Shown: positions 1 through 6,085, numbered from the stretch's first letter. The stretch is 6,631 bases of DNA from Cyanobacteriota bacterium (GCA_027482985.1 JAIXVO010000487.1:1-6631), one strand, 5' to 3'. The notes: generated by a model from the letters alone, not told the origin. Numbers and translations are program-made.

Positions 1-138
1 CAGGAGGAGTTACGCGGTGTATTAGCCACAATTGTGGAGCAGGTGGAAGCCGCCAAATTTTTAGCCCCAGCGATCGTGGTGATTGGCTCTGTCGTCGATT
101 TACACGCCATCCTGGCGACCTCCAGACCCCAGTTTTAA
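1..138 (+). CDS. cobA: Uroporphyrinogen-III C-methyltransferase, C-terminal end (partial)
   Basis: Frame 1 is open from the window edge to TAA at 136-138 and encodes the last 45 residues. The segment VEQVEAAKFLAPAIVVIGSV followed by VDLH matches the C-terminus of SUMT/CobA enzymes, where a 'LxxIxxxVxxAxxxxPAxxVVGxVVxLR'-like stretch closes the second domain of the tetrapyrrole methylase fold. The family uses S-adenosylmethionine to methylate uroporphyrinogen III at C2 and C7, giving precorrin-2 for siroheme and cobalamin synthesis in the cytoplasm. The catalytic N-terminal part lies outside the window, so other tetrapyrrole methylases (for example a fused CysG-type protein) are not fully excluded. 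A small ORF starts 19 bases downstream on the same strand and could be cotranscribed. Confidence 0.8.
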   Translation, partial: QEELRGVLATIVEQVEAAKFLAPAIVVIGSVVDLHAILATSRPQF

Positions 139-157
139 TCCCCTTCATGGAATTCCT

Positions 158-334
158 ATGACTGCCCTTACGCCTGCTCAATCCGATCGCCTGCTGCCAC
201 CGCTGACTCAGCTCAGACAACTCCTGACGGAAGTCGATGCTGCCGGAGCCGAGGAAATTTTAGAAGAACTGTATTTGCTGATTACCGAAGTCTATGAACA
301 GTTCCCCCAACTGGATCAGGACGAAGAGGGATAG
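158..334 (+). CDS. Small acidic hypothetical protein (58 aa)
   Basis: I do not recognise a family. The ATG at 158 gives a 58-residue acidic protein rich in Leu, Glu and Asp, ending in DQDEEG. It looks mostly helical, with heptad-like leucines ([12 protein letters not shown], then [18 protein letters not shown]), so a short helical hairpin or coiled coil is plausible. The frame is open upstream to 83, but that extension overlaps the cobA end and has a different, Pro-rich character, so the internal ATG is preferred. There is no strong Shine-Dalgarno; GGA lies 5 bases before the start. The 19-base gap from the cobA stop suggests cotranscription or translational coupling, and a hairpin terminator follows 11 bases after the stop. 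It has no cysteines, no signal peptide and no membrane segment. Confidence 0.6.
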   Translation: MTALTPAQSDRLLPPLTQLRQLLTEVDAAGAEEILEELYLLITEVYEQFPQLDQDEEG

Positions 335-345
335 CCGCAACTAAC

Positions 346-396
346 AAAATCGCCCTTCTTACTAGACGTTTTAGTCTCAGCAAGAAGGGCGATTTT
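346..396. terminator. Bidirectional intrinsic terminator (15-bp perfect stem)
   Basis: AAAATCGCCCTTCTT (346-360) is the exact reverse complement of AAGAAGGGCGATTTT (382-396), with a 21-base loop. The stem ends in four T on either strand, so it can work for the plus-strand cobA/58-aa ORF unit and for the minus-strand tRNA-Asp, whose 3' end is at 401. The loop contains a further small pairing (AGAC 364-367 with GTCT 374-377), which would cap the hairpin. The U tracts are short and come from the stem itself, so termination efficiency is uncertain. Confidence 0.8.
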
Positions 397-400
397 GGAA

Positions 401-474
401 CGGGACTGACGGGGCTCGAACCCGCAACTTCCGCCGTGACAGGGCGGTGCTCTAACCAATTGAACTACAGTCCC
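401..474 (-). tRNA. trnD: tRNA-Asp (GUC)
   Basis: Read on the minus strand, the 74-base sequence folds as a full cloverleaf. The acceptor stem is GGGACTG with CAGTCCC, followed by discriminator G at 401. The D arm is GTTC/GAGC. The anticodon stem CCGCC/GGCGG encloses loop CTGTCAC, with anticodon GTC complementary to plus-strand 438-440. The T arm is GCGGG/CCCGT around TTCGAGC, with one G-U pair. The 3' CCA is not encoded, so it must be added after transcription. The tRNA decodes GAC and GAU as aspartate. A promoter lies about 60 bases upstream and the hairpin at 346-396 lies just downstream, so it looks like a single-gene transcription unit. Confidence 0.97.
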
Positions 475-535
475 CCGCGAAGGGTGCTTTGAGAAGAAGT
501 CTCAGCGCGAGGCGCTCATTGACTGAGCGATCTTT

Positions 536-564
536 ATTGTGCCGATGGATGGAACATTTGTCAA
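536..564 (-). promoter_or_regulatory. Sigma70-type promoter of tRNA-Asp
   Basis: On the minus strand, TTGACA (564-559) is a perfect -35 box. It is separated by exactly 17 bases from CACAAT (541-536), which matches four of six bases of TATAAT. The expected start is near 529, giving a leader of about 55 bases before the mature tRNA 5' end at 474, to be removed by processing. The leader start contains a possible 6-bp hairpin (CGCTCA 513-518 with TGAGCG 524-529). Confidence 0.65.
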
Positions 565-567
565 ATG
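555..567. repeat. 13-bp palindrome over the tRNA-Asp -35 box
   Basis: CATTTG (555-560), T, CAAATG (562-567) is a perfect 6-1-6 inverted repeat that contains the -35 hexamer of the tRNA-Asp promoter. It could be an operator, but no known protein site is recognised and a palindrome this short can occur by chance. Confidence 0.35.
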
Positions 568-674
568 ATTTATGAAATTTGAGGGCGGATTGGTCAGAGC
601 GATCGCGAAGAACGATTCCCATCCCGACTTTGTGATAACTTCCAGCCATAAGAATATTGCTGCTGTTACAACCC

Positions 675-1166
675 ATGCTGATTCGGGATGCTATTGAGGC
701 GGATCTGCCTGCCATTGTTGAAATCTATAACTCCACGGTTGAATGCCGCAGCGTGACGGCTGATCTGGAGCCTGTGACCGTCGCCAGTCGGTTGGACTGG
801 TTTCATCACCATACCCCCGATCGCCGCCCGTTGTGGGTCATGGAGAGCGCTGGAGAGGTCGCGGGCTGGCTGGGCTTCCAATCGTTTTATTCCGAACGCC
901 GCGCCTATGATGTGACGGCAGAATTAAGTATTTATATTGCCCCGCAGTTTCGGCGGCAGGGAATTGGCCGCAAACTGCTGCAACATGCGATCGCCCAAAG
1001 TCAGCAATTGGGGCTGAAAAATCTGGTGGGCTGTATTTTTGCCACCAACGTTGCCAGTCTCACATTGTTTGAGCAGTTTGGCTTTGAGCAATGGGGACTG
1101 CTACCCGCAATCGCCGAGTTTGAGCAGCAGTCCTGTGACCTGGTGATTATGGGGCGGCGCGTCTAA
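675..1166 (+). CDS. GNAT-family N-acetyltransferase, phosphinothricin/Met-sulfoximine acetyltransferase type
   Basis: The 163-residue protein has the layout of the PAT/YncA (MnaT) branch of GNAT enzymes, which transfer an acetyl group from acetyl-CoA to a primary amine, often of glutamate analogues. The N-terminus MLIRDAIEADLPAIVEIYNS is the usual beta1-alpha1 start. E83 in AELSIYIAP sits where this branch has its conserved glutamate. R93-R-Q-G-I-G98 is the acetyl-CoA pyrophosphate loop (RxxGxG). N125 with S128, L131 and F132 in NVASLTLFEQFGF form the C-terminal signature. Length is normal for the family. The ATG at 675 is chosen because family members start with this motif; a TTG at 657 would add six residues. 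No Shine-Dalgarno is visible. The real substrate cannot be told. It converges on mscL with only 9 bases between the stop codons. Confidence 0.9.
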   Translation: MLIRDAIEADLPAIVEIYNSTVECRSVTADLEPVTVASRLDWFHHHTPDRRPLWVMESAGEVAGWLGFQSFYSERRAYDVTAELSIYIAPQFRRQGIGRKLLQHAIAQSQQLGLKNLVGCIFATNVASLTLFEQFGFEQWGLLPAIAEFEQQSCDLVIMGRRV

Positions 1167-1175
1167 CGGCGATCG

Positions 1176-1586
1176 CTAAGGGCGTGACATGGTATCTGTC
1201 AGCCGATCCAGCGCCTCTGTCAAGCGGGCTTGAGATTCCAGGACGGGATCGGGAGCCGCTTCTGGCTCATTATTTTGGGAGCGCAGGAATTTCTCCATTG
1301 CGCGCACAATCAGAAAAATCACAAAGGCAATCACGATAAAGTTGACGATCGCGACCGCCAATTCCCCCACGCCAAACGGCAAATTCTTTAACTGATCAAC
1401 CCCGGCTTGCTTGAGGACGGGATTCAGGATTACCGCCATAATCCAATTCACAAAAGCTTCGATCACCTTGCCAAAAGCACCGCCAATGATGACTGCCACT
1501 GCCAGGTCAACGACGTTCCCCCGCATGATGAAGTCTTGAAAGTCTCTCAAGAATCCGGTTGCTGAACCTCTTGCACGTCTTGCCAT
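1176..1586 (-). CDS. mscL: Large-conductance mechanosensitive channel MscL
   Basis: MscL forms a homopentameric pore in the plasma membrane that opens under high membrane tension and releases solutes during hypo-osmotic shock. The 136-residue product has the N-terminal amphipathic helix (FLRDFQDFIM, 12-21), then the hallmark R22-G-N-V-V-D-L-A-V-A-V-I-I-G-G-A-F-G-K40 leading through TM1 (about 25-50). TM2 is about 76-97 (ELAVAIVNFIVIAFVIFLIV). The tail is charged and helical (about 98-136), as expected for the cytoplasmic bundle. Counted against my memory of E. coli MscL (also 136 aa), the stretch from the RGN motif to the IAF of TM2 is about 11 residues shorter, and the N-terminus is longer. 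The start at 1586 is favoured because AGGGAG lies 9 bases before it; the ATG at 1595 abuts that site. The gene follows the ACAD-like gene by 53 bases. Confidence 0.95.
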   Translation of the reverse strand: MARRARGSATGFLRDFQDFIMRGNVVDLAVAVIIGGAFGKVIEAFVNWIMAVILNPVLKQAGVDQLKNLPFGVGELAVAIVNFIVIAFVIFLIVRAMEKFLRSQNNEPEAAPDPVLESQARLTEALDRLTDTMSRP

Positions 1587-1595
1587 CGCGATCAT

Positions 1596-1601
1596 CTCCC
1601 T
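1596..1601 (-). promoter_or_regulatory. Ribosome binding site deciding the mscL start
   Basis: AGGGAG on the minus strand (1601-1596) has 9 bases to the ATG at 1586 and none to the upstream in-frame ATG at 1595. The spacing supports the shorter protein beginning MARRARG. Confidence 0.65.
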
Positions 1602-1639
1602 CAGTGAATGTTGTTAGGCTGTGCTTAGAGTGACAAATC

Positions 1640-2749
1640 TTAAGTTTTACCGCAATCCACCTGAAGGGGGTTGCCCTCCCCAAATGGCACGGCGGCAGGT
1701 GTAGCAATCAGTCTGTGGACTGTTGCTGCCATCACATCAGCAGTTTGCCCTGTAATAGTAAACACCATTGCTTCCCGATAGATCCGTTGGGCCGGATGAT
1801 CTAAAGTGTTCGCCAGTCCCGCCGCCAGTGTGACAGCAACATGGGCACAGCGGACTGCCAGCGCGATCGCCCAGGCTCTTAACTGGAGTCGTTCGGCGAA
1901 AGGGCGCTGCGCCGCATGATAAATCTGAGTCCGACAATCCTGGAGTTCCGCCGCCAAGACCGCATGCGCCTGATCGATGTAGGGTTGCGATCGCGCCTGG
2001 CCAATCGTCTGAATTAAATTAACTCCGGCTCTGGCACACCCCAGAGCATAAAAGCTATGTTGCAAGACATTCTGGCGATCGCTGAGCTGAATCGCCTCGG
2101 CAGGTCGAATCTCCACCACTTGCGACCTGGGTAAGAACCAGTCCTGCAAGTCTGCTGTCACGGTTTGGGTGGAAGTCATCGCCGCCAGCGCCATTGGTGA
2201 ACTGAAGTGAATCGCTCCGTCAGCAGCGGTTTGCGGGGTGAAGGGCAACATGCCATACAGAGCACGCCCGTCGGGTAAGACTGCTGCCCCGATGAAAGTT
2301 TGGAATAGCCCATAGCCTGTAATCCAGGGCAGCGTCCCGGTTAAGACATAACCATCGGTCACTGGCAACGCTTTCACCAGCGGCACTGGGCGGCGGAGAT
2401 GGGAAAAGGCAATACCCACCGCGATCGCCCCAGTCACCATGCCCGGTAAGTACGCCTGCTGCAAGTCCTGATTGGCACTGCGGCTTAACAGTCCCCCCGC
2501 ACTTTGATGTTGCGCCTGCAAAAAAGCCAGGGCACCGGAATATTGCGCGATGAGTTCCTGGACCTGCTGAAATTCCGGTTCACTCAGCGCCCTGCCACCC
2601 CACGCCTGCGAAATTTTCAGCCCTAACCACCCTGGCTTACCCAGTTCGTGAAAGGCTTGCTGCAAGTCAACCACCGAGTGATCCAGGGTGTTAGCGTGGG
2701 GGGCAACGCGATTGCGGAGATGAATTTCAACCTGCTCCAGAAATGACAT
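1640..2749 (-). CDS. Acyl-CoA-dehydrogenase-like flavoprotein (atypical active site)
   Basis: The 369-residue protein has the three-part ACAD fold: an N-terminal helical domain (about 1-110, with GWLGLKISQAWGG), a middle beta domain (about 111-220, with DGYVLTGTLPWITGYG at 132-147 matching the 'GGYvlnGtKtwitn' motif next to FAD) and a C-terminal helical domain (about 225-350). Typical members oxidise acyl-CoA at C2-C3 with FAD. Near the C-terminus the usual I-Y-E-G-T with the catalytic glutamate aligns by eye with I332-T-G-Q-T336, so that glutamate appears replaced by glycine. The alternative helix-G glutamate of isovaleryl-CoA dehydrogenase is also not evident. It may therefore be a monooxygenase-like or non-dehydrogenase relative. 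A weak Shine-Dalgarno (AGG, 5 bases) precedes the ATG. It lies 82 bases after msrA and 53 before mscL on the same strand. Confidence 0.8.
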   Translation of the reverse strand: MSFLEQVEIHLRNRVAPHANTLDHSVVDLQQAFHELGKPGWLGLKISQAWGGRALSEPEFQQVQELIAQYSGALAFLQAQHQSAGGLLSRSANQDLQQAYLPGMVTGAIAVGIAFSHLRRPVPLVKALPVTDGYVLTGTLPWITGYGLFQTFIGAAVLPDGRALYGMLPFTPQTAADGAIHFSSPMALAAMTSTQTVTADLQDWFLPRSQVVEIRPAEAIQLSDRQNVLQHSFYALGCARAGVNLIQTIGQARSQPYIDQAHAVLAAELQDCRTQIYHAAQRPFAERLQLRAWAIALAVRCAHVAVTLAAGLANTLDHPAQRIYREAMVFTITGQTADVMAATVHRLIATPAAVPFGEGNPLQVDCGKT

Positions 2750-2781
2750 ACTCGCCTGTCAGTGCCGTAGGGTCTTGACTT

Positions 2782-2802
2782 GGGCGGGCAAGATGCCCAC
2801 CC
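2782..2802 (-). other. Intercistronic hairpin between msrA and the ACAD-like gene
   Basis: In the minus-strand transcript, GGGUGGGC (2802-2795) pairs with GCCCGCCC (2789-2782) over 8 bp, including one U-G pair, around a 5-base loop AUCUU. No U tract follows, so it is not a classic intrinsic terminator. It could attenuate transcription or stabilise an mRNA end within the 82-base gap. The G-U pair makes the fold better on the minus strand than on the plus strand, which fits the direction of the genes. Confidence 0.45.
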
Positions 2803-2831
2803 CACCGTAGGCAAATTCATGCCGTAATCTA

Positions 2832-3497
2832 CTAGGAATTAGCGACTTCCGCGATCCCGATCGGGCAGGACACATTCGTACCGCCGAGACCGCAATAGCC
2901 GCCGGGGTTTTTGGCGAGATATTGCTGGTGATAATCTTCGGCGTAGTAAAACTCCGGTGCGTCCAGAATTTCGGTCGTGATTTTGCCGAATTTCGCCTGC
3001 GTCAGCGCTTCTTGATACTGCTGTTGACTGGTTTCTGCCAATTGGCGTTGGGCGGGCGAATACACATAGATGCCAGAGCGATACTGGGTGCCAGCATCGT
3101 TCCCCTGACGCATCCCCTGAGTGGGATTGTGGCTTTCCCAGAACACCTTCAGCAGCGCTTCGTAGGAAATCACCTTGGGATCGTAGACCACCCGCACAAC
3201 TTCATTGTGTCCCGTCATGCCACTGCACACTTCCTGGTAAGAAGGGTTGGGTGTGAGACCGGCGGCATAGCCAACCGAGGTGCTGTAAACGCCGGGTTGC
3301 TGCCAGAATTTACGTTCTGCCCCCCAAAAACAACCCAACCCAAATAAGGCCAATTCCATGCCGTCGGGAAAAGGCGGCTTGAGGGGATTGCCGTTGACAA
3401 AATGACGGTTGGTCAGCGGCATTTCGGTTGCCCGTCCGGGGAGAGCTTCTGCCGCTGTCGGAAGCGTTGATTTTTTGCCGAGTCCAAATAAAGCCAT
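2832..3497 (-). CDS. msrA: Peptide-methionine (S)-S-oxide reductase MsrA
   Basis: MsrA reduces the S epimer of methionine sulfoxide in proteins and as the free amino acid, repairing oxidative damage with thioredoxin as reductant. The 221-residue protein has the family core with catalytic C56 in G55-C-F-W-G59. [12 protein letters not shown] (96-107) carries the conserved glutamate E99, and D134 with Y139 lies in [14 protein letters not shown]202 and C211 in [13 protein letters not shown] match the two resolving cysteines of the E. coli-type enzyme. The N-terminal extension with ALPGR and a VNGNPL stretch is also of the E. coli type (212 aa there). It has no signal peptide, so it should be cytoplasmic. 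AGGG at 3510-3507, 9 bases before the ATG, supports the start. It lies 92 bases after the TPR gene; no convincing promoter was found in that gap. Confidence 0.96.
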   Translation of the reverse strand: MALFGLGKKSTLPTAAEALPGRATEMPLTNRHFVNGNPLKPPFPDGMELALFGLGCFWGAERKFWQQPGVYSTSVGYAAGLTPNPSYQEVCSGMTGHNEVVRVVYDPKVISYEALLKVFWESHNPTQGMRQGNDAGTQYRSGIYVYSPAQRQLAETSQQQYQEALTQAKFGKITTEILDAPEFYYAEDYHQQYLAKNPGGYCGLGGTNVSCPIGIAEVANS

Positions 3498-3589
3498 TAC
3501 ACTATGCCCTGCTGGTTAAAATGCTGTCTTTACTCTAGTTTACATTTCTGAGTAGAGGATGAGCAGAGCATAGGACGAGGCTGAGCAAA

Positions 3590-4747
3590 TTAGCCTGAGA
3601 CTTGCTTCAGTTCTCGCAGCAAAGTATCCACTTCTTGCAGGCGATCGCCCGAAGCGGCTTGTCTTTGCATCAGGGTTTTCGCAGTTTCCAGCGAGGAAAC
3701 CGCTTCCTGTCTGCGGCCTAATTGTTTCATCGCTTTGCCTAACTTCAAGTGCCCATCCGGGTCGCTAGGGGCAAAGGCGATCGCTTGCCGATAGGCGGTG
3801 ACGGCAGCAGAAAAATTGCCCTGCTCAAATAACACATCGCCCATTCCCAGTTGCGCGTCGGCTTGCGTGGGTTGCAGCACGGCCACGCGGCGGTAGGCTC
3901 GCATCGCTTCCTCCCATTGCCCCACGGCTTGCCAAGCCCGACCAATTTGTAAGTGAATGTTGGGATTCCGGGGTTCCAGTTCCACGGCGCGATTGAAGGC
4001 GGTCTGCGCCTTGGGAAAATCTCGTAACTGTAACCAGGCAGTGCCGATATGAACGCGGACAATCCCCTGTTGGGGCGCAATCCGAGCCGCTTGTTGCAGC
4101 GGCGTGAAGGCATCGCGGGGCCGCTTCAACTGAATTAATGCCGTGCCCTGGAGTTCCTGTGCCTTGAAGTTCTGAGGGGCGATCGCGGCGATCCGCCGAT
4201 AGGTTTGGAGGGCTTCCTCATAGTTTCCCTGGCGGGAGAGCAGCACCCCAATGCCAAGACCAGCATTCACATGGCGGGGGTTGAGTTGGAGTGCCCGTTG
4301 GTAGGCAGCGATCGCGTCTGTACTTCTGCCGGAATTTGCCAGTGTGAAGCCTAGAGCGTAGTGAAATTCAGCGTTGGCAGGTTCCAGCGTGATGGCTTGT
4401 TGGTAAGCTCGCATGGCCTCTTCAAAGTTGCCCTGACTGGCGTAGACAAAGCCGATGCTGGAATAAATGCGGGGATTGTTGCGATCGAGTTCCACCGCTT
4501 GCCGAAACACAGACAGCGCCCCGGCAAAGTTGCGGGCGTTGGTCAAGCGCCGACCTTCTCGTAGTAAGCGGTTTAACGGATCATTGCGATCGGAGTTCGT
4601 AGCGGTATTCAAGTCACCCGCATTGGGCTGACCGATGCCATCAACAGGTTGTTGGGCCTGGGTGGTGACGGGCAGGGAAACCCCGATGGCAGTGGTGATA
4701 CAGCCAGTCACCAGCAGGGTGATTGAGTTGTGGAGGAGTTTCGACAT
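3590..4747 (-). CDS. Exported tetratricopeptide-repeat protein (nine TPRs)
   Basis: The 385-residue protein starts with a signal peptide: MSKLL, a hydrophobic stretch to about residue 26, then a likely cleavage after T-Q-A31. It should be periplasmic or membrane-attached. An alternative lipobox-like V-T-G-C16 exists but has too short a hydrophobic segment before it. After a polar, Asn-rich linker (about 32-55) come nine consecutive 34-residue TPRs at about 57-362, with the usual W/L-G-Y/F-A-P pattern (for example GNFEEAMRAYQQAITLEPAN); the fifth is least regular. A 23-residue charged tail ends the protein. TPR arrays form superhelical scaffolds for protein binding; the partner is unknown. The frame stays open upstream to 4912, but those 55 residues look non-coding and the signal peptide fixes the ATG at 4747. 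No Shine-Dalgarno is visible. Confidence 0.88.
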   Translation of the reverse strand: MSKLLHNSITLLVTGCITTAIGVSLPVTTQAQQPVDGIGQPNAGDLNTATNSDRNDPLNRLLREGRRLTNARNFAGALSVFRQAVELDRNNPRIYSSIGFVYASQGNFEEAMRAYQQAITLEPANAEFHYALGFTLANSGRSTDAIAAYQRALQLNPRHVNAGLGIGVLLSRQGNYEEALQTYRRIAAIAPQNFKAQELQGTALIQLKRPRDAFTPLQQAARIAPQQGIVRVHIGTAWLQLRDFPKAQTAFNRAVELEPRNPNIHLQIGRAWQAVGQWEEAMRAYRRVAVLQPTQADAQLGMGDVLFEQGNFSAAVTAYRQAIAFAPSDPDGHLKLGKAMKQLGRRQEAVSSLETAKTLMQRQAASGDRLQEVDTLLRELKQVSG

Positions 4748-4770
4748 GAGGACTGATCTCACACCAGAGC

Positions 4771-4783
4771 GACAACGGTTGTC
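4771..4783. repeat. 13-bp palindrome upstream of the TPR gene
   Basis: GACAAC (4771-4776), G, GTTGTC (4778-4783) is a perfect 6-1-6 inverted repeat 23 bases before the TPR start codon. Its core AACGGTTG recurs at 4911-4918 in the same spacer. It may be an operator or a 5' UTR element; no known binding protein is assigned. Confidence 0.35.
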
Positions 4784-4798
4784 TTTGCCTAAAACCAA

Positions 4799-4821
4799 GC
4801 AAGAATAAGATAATTCTTTGC
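4799..4821. repeat. AT-rich imperfect inverted repeat between the BtuR-like and TPR genes
   Basis: GCAAGAAT (4799-4806) pairs with ATTCTTTGC (4813-4821) with one bulged T and a 6-base loop. It is in the 179-base spacer between the BtuR-like stop and the TPR start. There is no GC-rich stem and no U tract, so a role as terminator is doubtful; an operator or leader hairpin is possible. Confidence 0.3.
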
Positions 4822-4926
4822 AAAAAGTTACTTTCAGCAAAAGGACAAGCAATACTGTCGCACATTTAGTGACATCAGACAATCGGGTACAGCGAAGGGT
4901 TACGTTCGTCAACGGTTGGGCGATCG

Positions 4927-6072
4927 CTAGAAATCAACCCCCCGCTTCAAATCGACCCCTTTTTCGGCATAGTGTTTATGACAAATCATTTCTGAATGCA
5001 CACTCGCCAAATTGAAATAAGCAGGCAAATGTTTGCAGCGCCCCGTGATAATCACTTCCGTATCTCTAGGCTTCCGCAGTAAGGCTTGCAAAATCGGTTC
5101 TTCCGGTAAAAGTTCCAGATCGACCGTCGGATTGAGTTCATCCAAAATGATGGTTTTGTAAAGCCCAGAGGCGATCGCGGCTCTAGCAATTTCCCAGCCC
5201 CGCTCCGCTTCCACGTAATCCAACTCCTGTTGCTGGCCCCGCCAAACGATCGCATCTCGCCCACACCGCTGATGGTCTACCAAGCTCGGATAACTCTGCC
5301 GTAACGCCGCGATCGCCGCATCCTCGGTATACCCACTGCCGCCTTTCAACCACTGCATAATCAGCACCCGATGGGATTTGTCCTGCCCAATGCCGCGCCC
5401 GATCGCCTGCAACGCCTTCCCCAACGCGCTGGTAGACTTGCCTTTGCCCTCACCCGTGTAAATCTCAATGCCATCAATCCCTTGCGTCGCCACATGAAAG
5501 TGCGGTCGCATTTCCGAATGCAGATCGGCAATTTCGAGCAACGGTTGCGGTGCCGCTCGTCCCGTCGCAATCACTTCCATCTGTTCCGGTTTGCGCTTCA
5601 GCGTCTTGATCACTTCCTCTACAGGCAACAACCCCAGATCCAGAACTGGATTCAGCTCATCCAGCACCACCACCGAGTACAGCCCCGACGCGATCGCGCC
5701 CTTTGCCACATCCCATCCCCGTTGCGCTTCCAACTTGTCGAAGCGGGTAATGTCATCAGCGCCAAAAAATTCCGCCCGCCCTGTTCTTACCTGGTCAATC
5801 AGATGCGGAAACCCACGTTGCAAGGCTTCGATCGCCGCATCTTCGTCATACATCCGCCCCGGCCCCTTCAAGAACCGGAGGAGCAGAACCCGCGTTTGCA
5901 AGTCGGAGTGAATCCCCAAGCCAATCGAGCGCAACACCACGCCCAGCGCCGCTTGCGATTTGCCCTTCCCCGCCCCATCGTAGACATGAATCTGGCCCGT
6001 CAGCCGCTCATTGCGATTTTGCGCCGTCCGAATCCCAATCCCGTTTCGTGTCATTGCTGTCACTGTACCCAT
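4927..6072 (-). CDS. Tandem two-domain BtuR/CobO-type P-loop ATPase (cob(I)alamin adenosyltransferase family)
   Basis: The 381-residue protein is two copies of the BtuR/CobO/CobA(Salmonella) fold in one chain; the single-domain enzymes, which adenosylate cob(I)alamin with ATP, are about 200 residues. Copy 1 spans about 25-195 and copy 2 about 200-381. Each has the family P-loop (G33-A-G-K-G-K-S39 and G207-E-G-K-G-K-S213), a FLKG/WLKG strand (67-70, 241-244), a RGW helix (118-120, 291-293), a LDELNP motif (137-142, 310-315), a TGR motif (170-172, 343-345) and an HSEM motif (185-188, 359-362). The GFTW-type corrinoid-contacting motif that I recall in Salmonella CobA is not recognisable in either copy, so corrinoid adenosylation is a family inference only. 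AGGA 9 bases before the ATG at 6072 supports that start over the ATG at 6054. No clear terminator follows. Confidence 0.85.
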   Translation of the reverse strand: MGTVTAMTRNGIGIRTAQNRNERLTGQIHVYDGAGKGKSQAALGVVLRSIGLGIHSDLQTRVLLLRFLKGPGRMYDEDAAIEALQRGFPHLIDQVRTGRAEFFGADDITRFDKLEAQRGWDVAKGAIASGLYSVVVLDELNPVLDLGLLPVEEVIKTLKRKPEQMEVIATGRAAPQPLLEIADLHSEMRPHFHVATQGIDGIEIYTGEGKGKSTSALGKALQAIGRGIGQDKSHRVLIMQWLKGGSGYTEDAAIAALRQSYPSLVDHQRCGRDAIVWRGQQQELDYVEAERGWEIARAAIASGLYKTIILDELNPTVDLELLPEEPILQALLRKPRDTEVIITGRCKHLPAYFNLASVHSEMICHKHYAEKGVDLKRGVDF

Positions 6073-6081
6073 GCCGCTCTA

Positions 6082-6085
6082 TCCT
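6082..6085 (-). promoter_or_regulatory. Ribosome binding site of the BtuR-like gene
   Basis: AGGA on the minus strand (6085-6082) has a 9-base gap to the ATG at 6072. The in-frame ATG at 6054 has no such site, so this decides for the longer start. Confidence 0.5.

Noticed and set aside
1587..1639. Possible mscL promoter (TTGTCA, 17 bases, CAACAT on the minus strand).
   Set aside because: The -10 matches only three of six bases, so the 53-base gap does not show a reliable promoter.
2922..3347. A 141-codon plus-strand ORF opposite msrA.
   Set aside because: It is the antisense shadow of a well-conserved enzyme and has no recognisable domain.
3498..3589. Possible msrA promoter with -10 TAAACT.
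   Set aside because: The hexamer 17 bases upstream (TGCTCA) is a poor -35, so I do not call it.
4748..4912. Open upstream extension of the TPR gene (55 extra codons).
   Set aside because: The residues show no family pattern, would bury the clear signal peptide, and cover the palindromes of the spacer.
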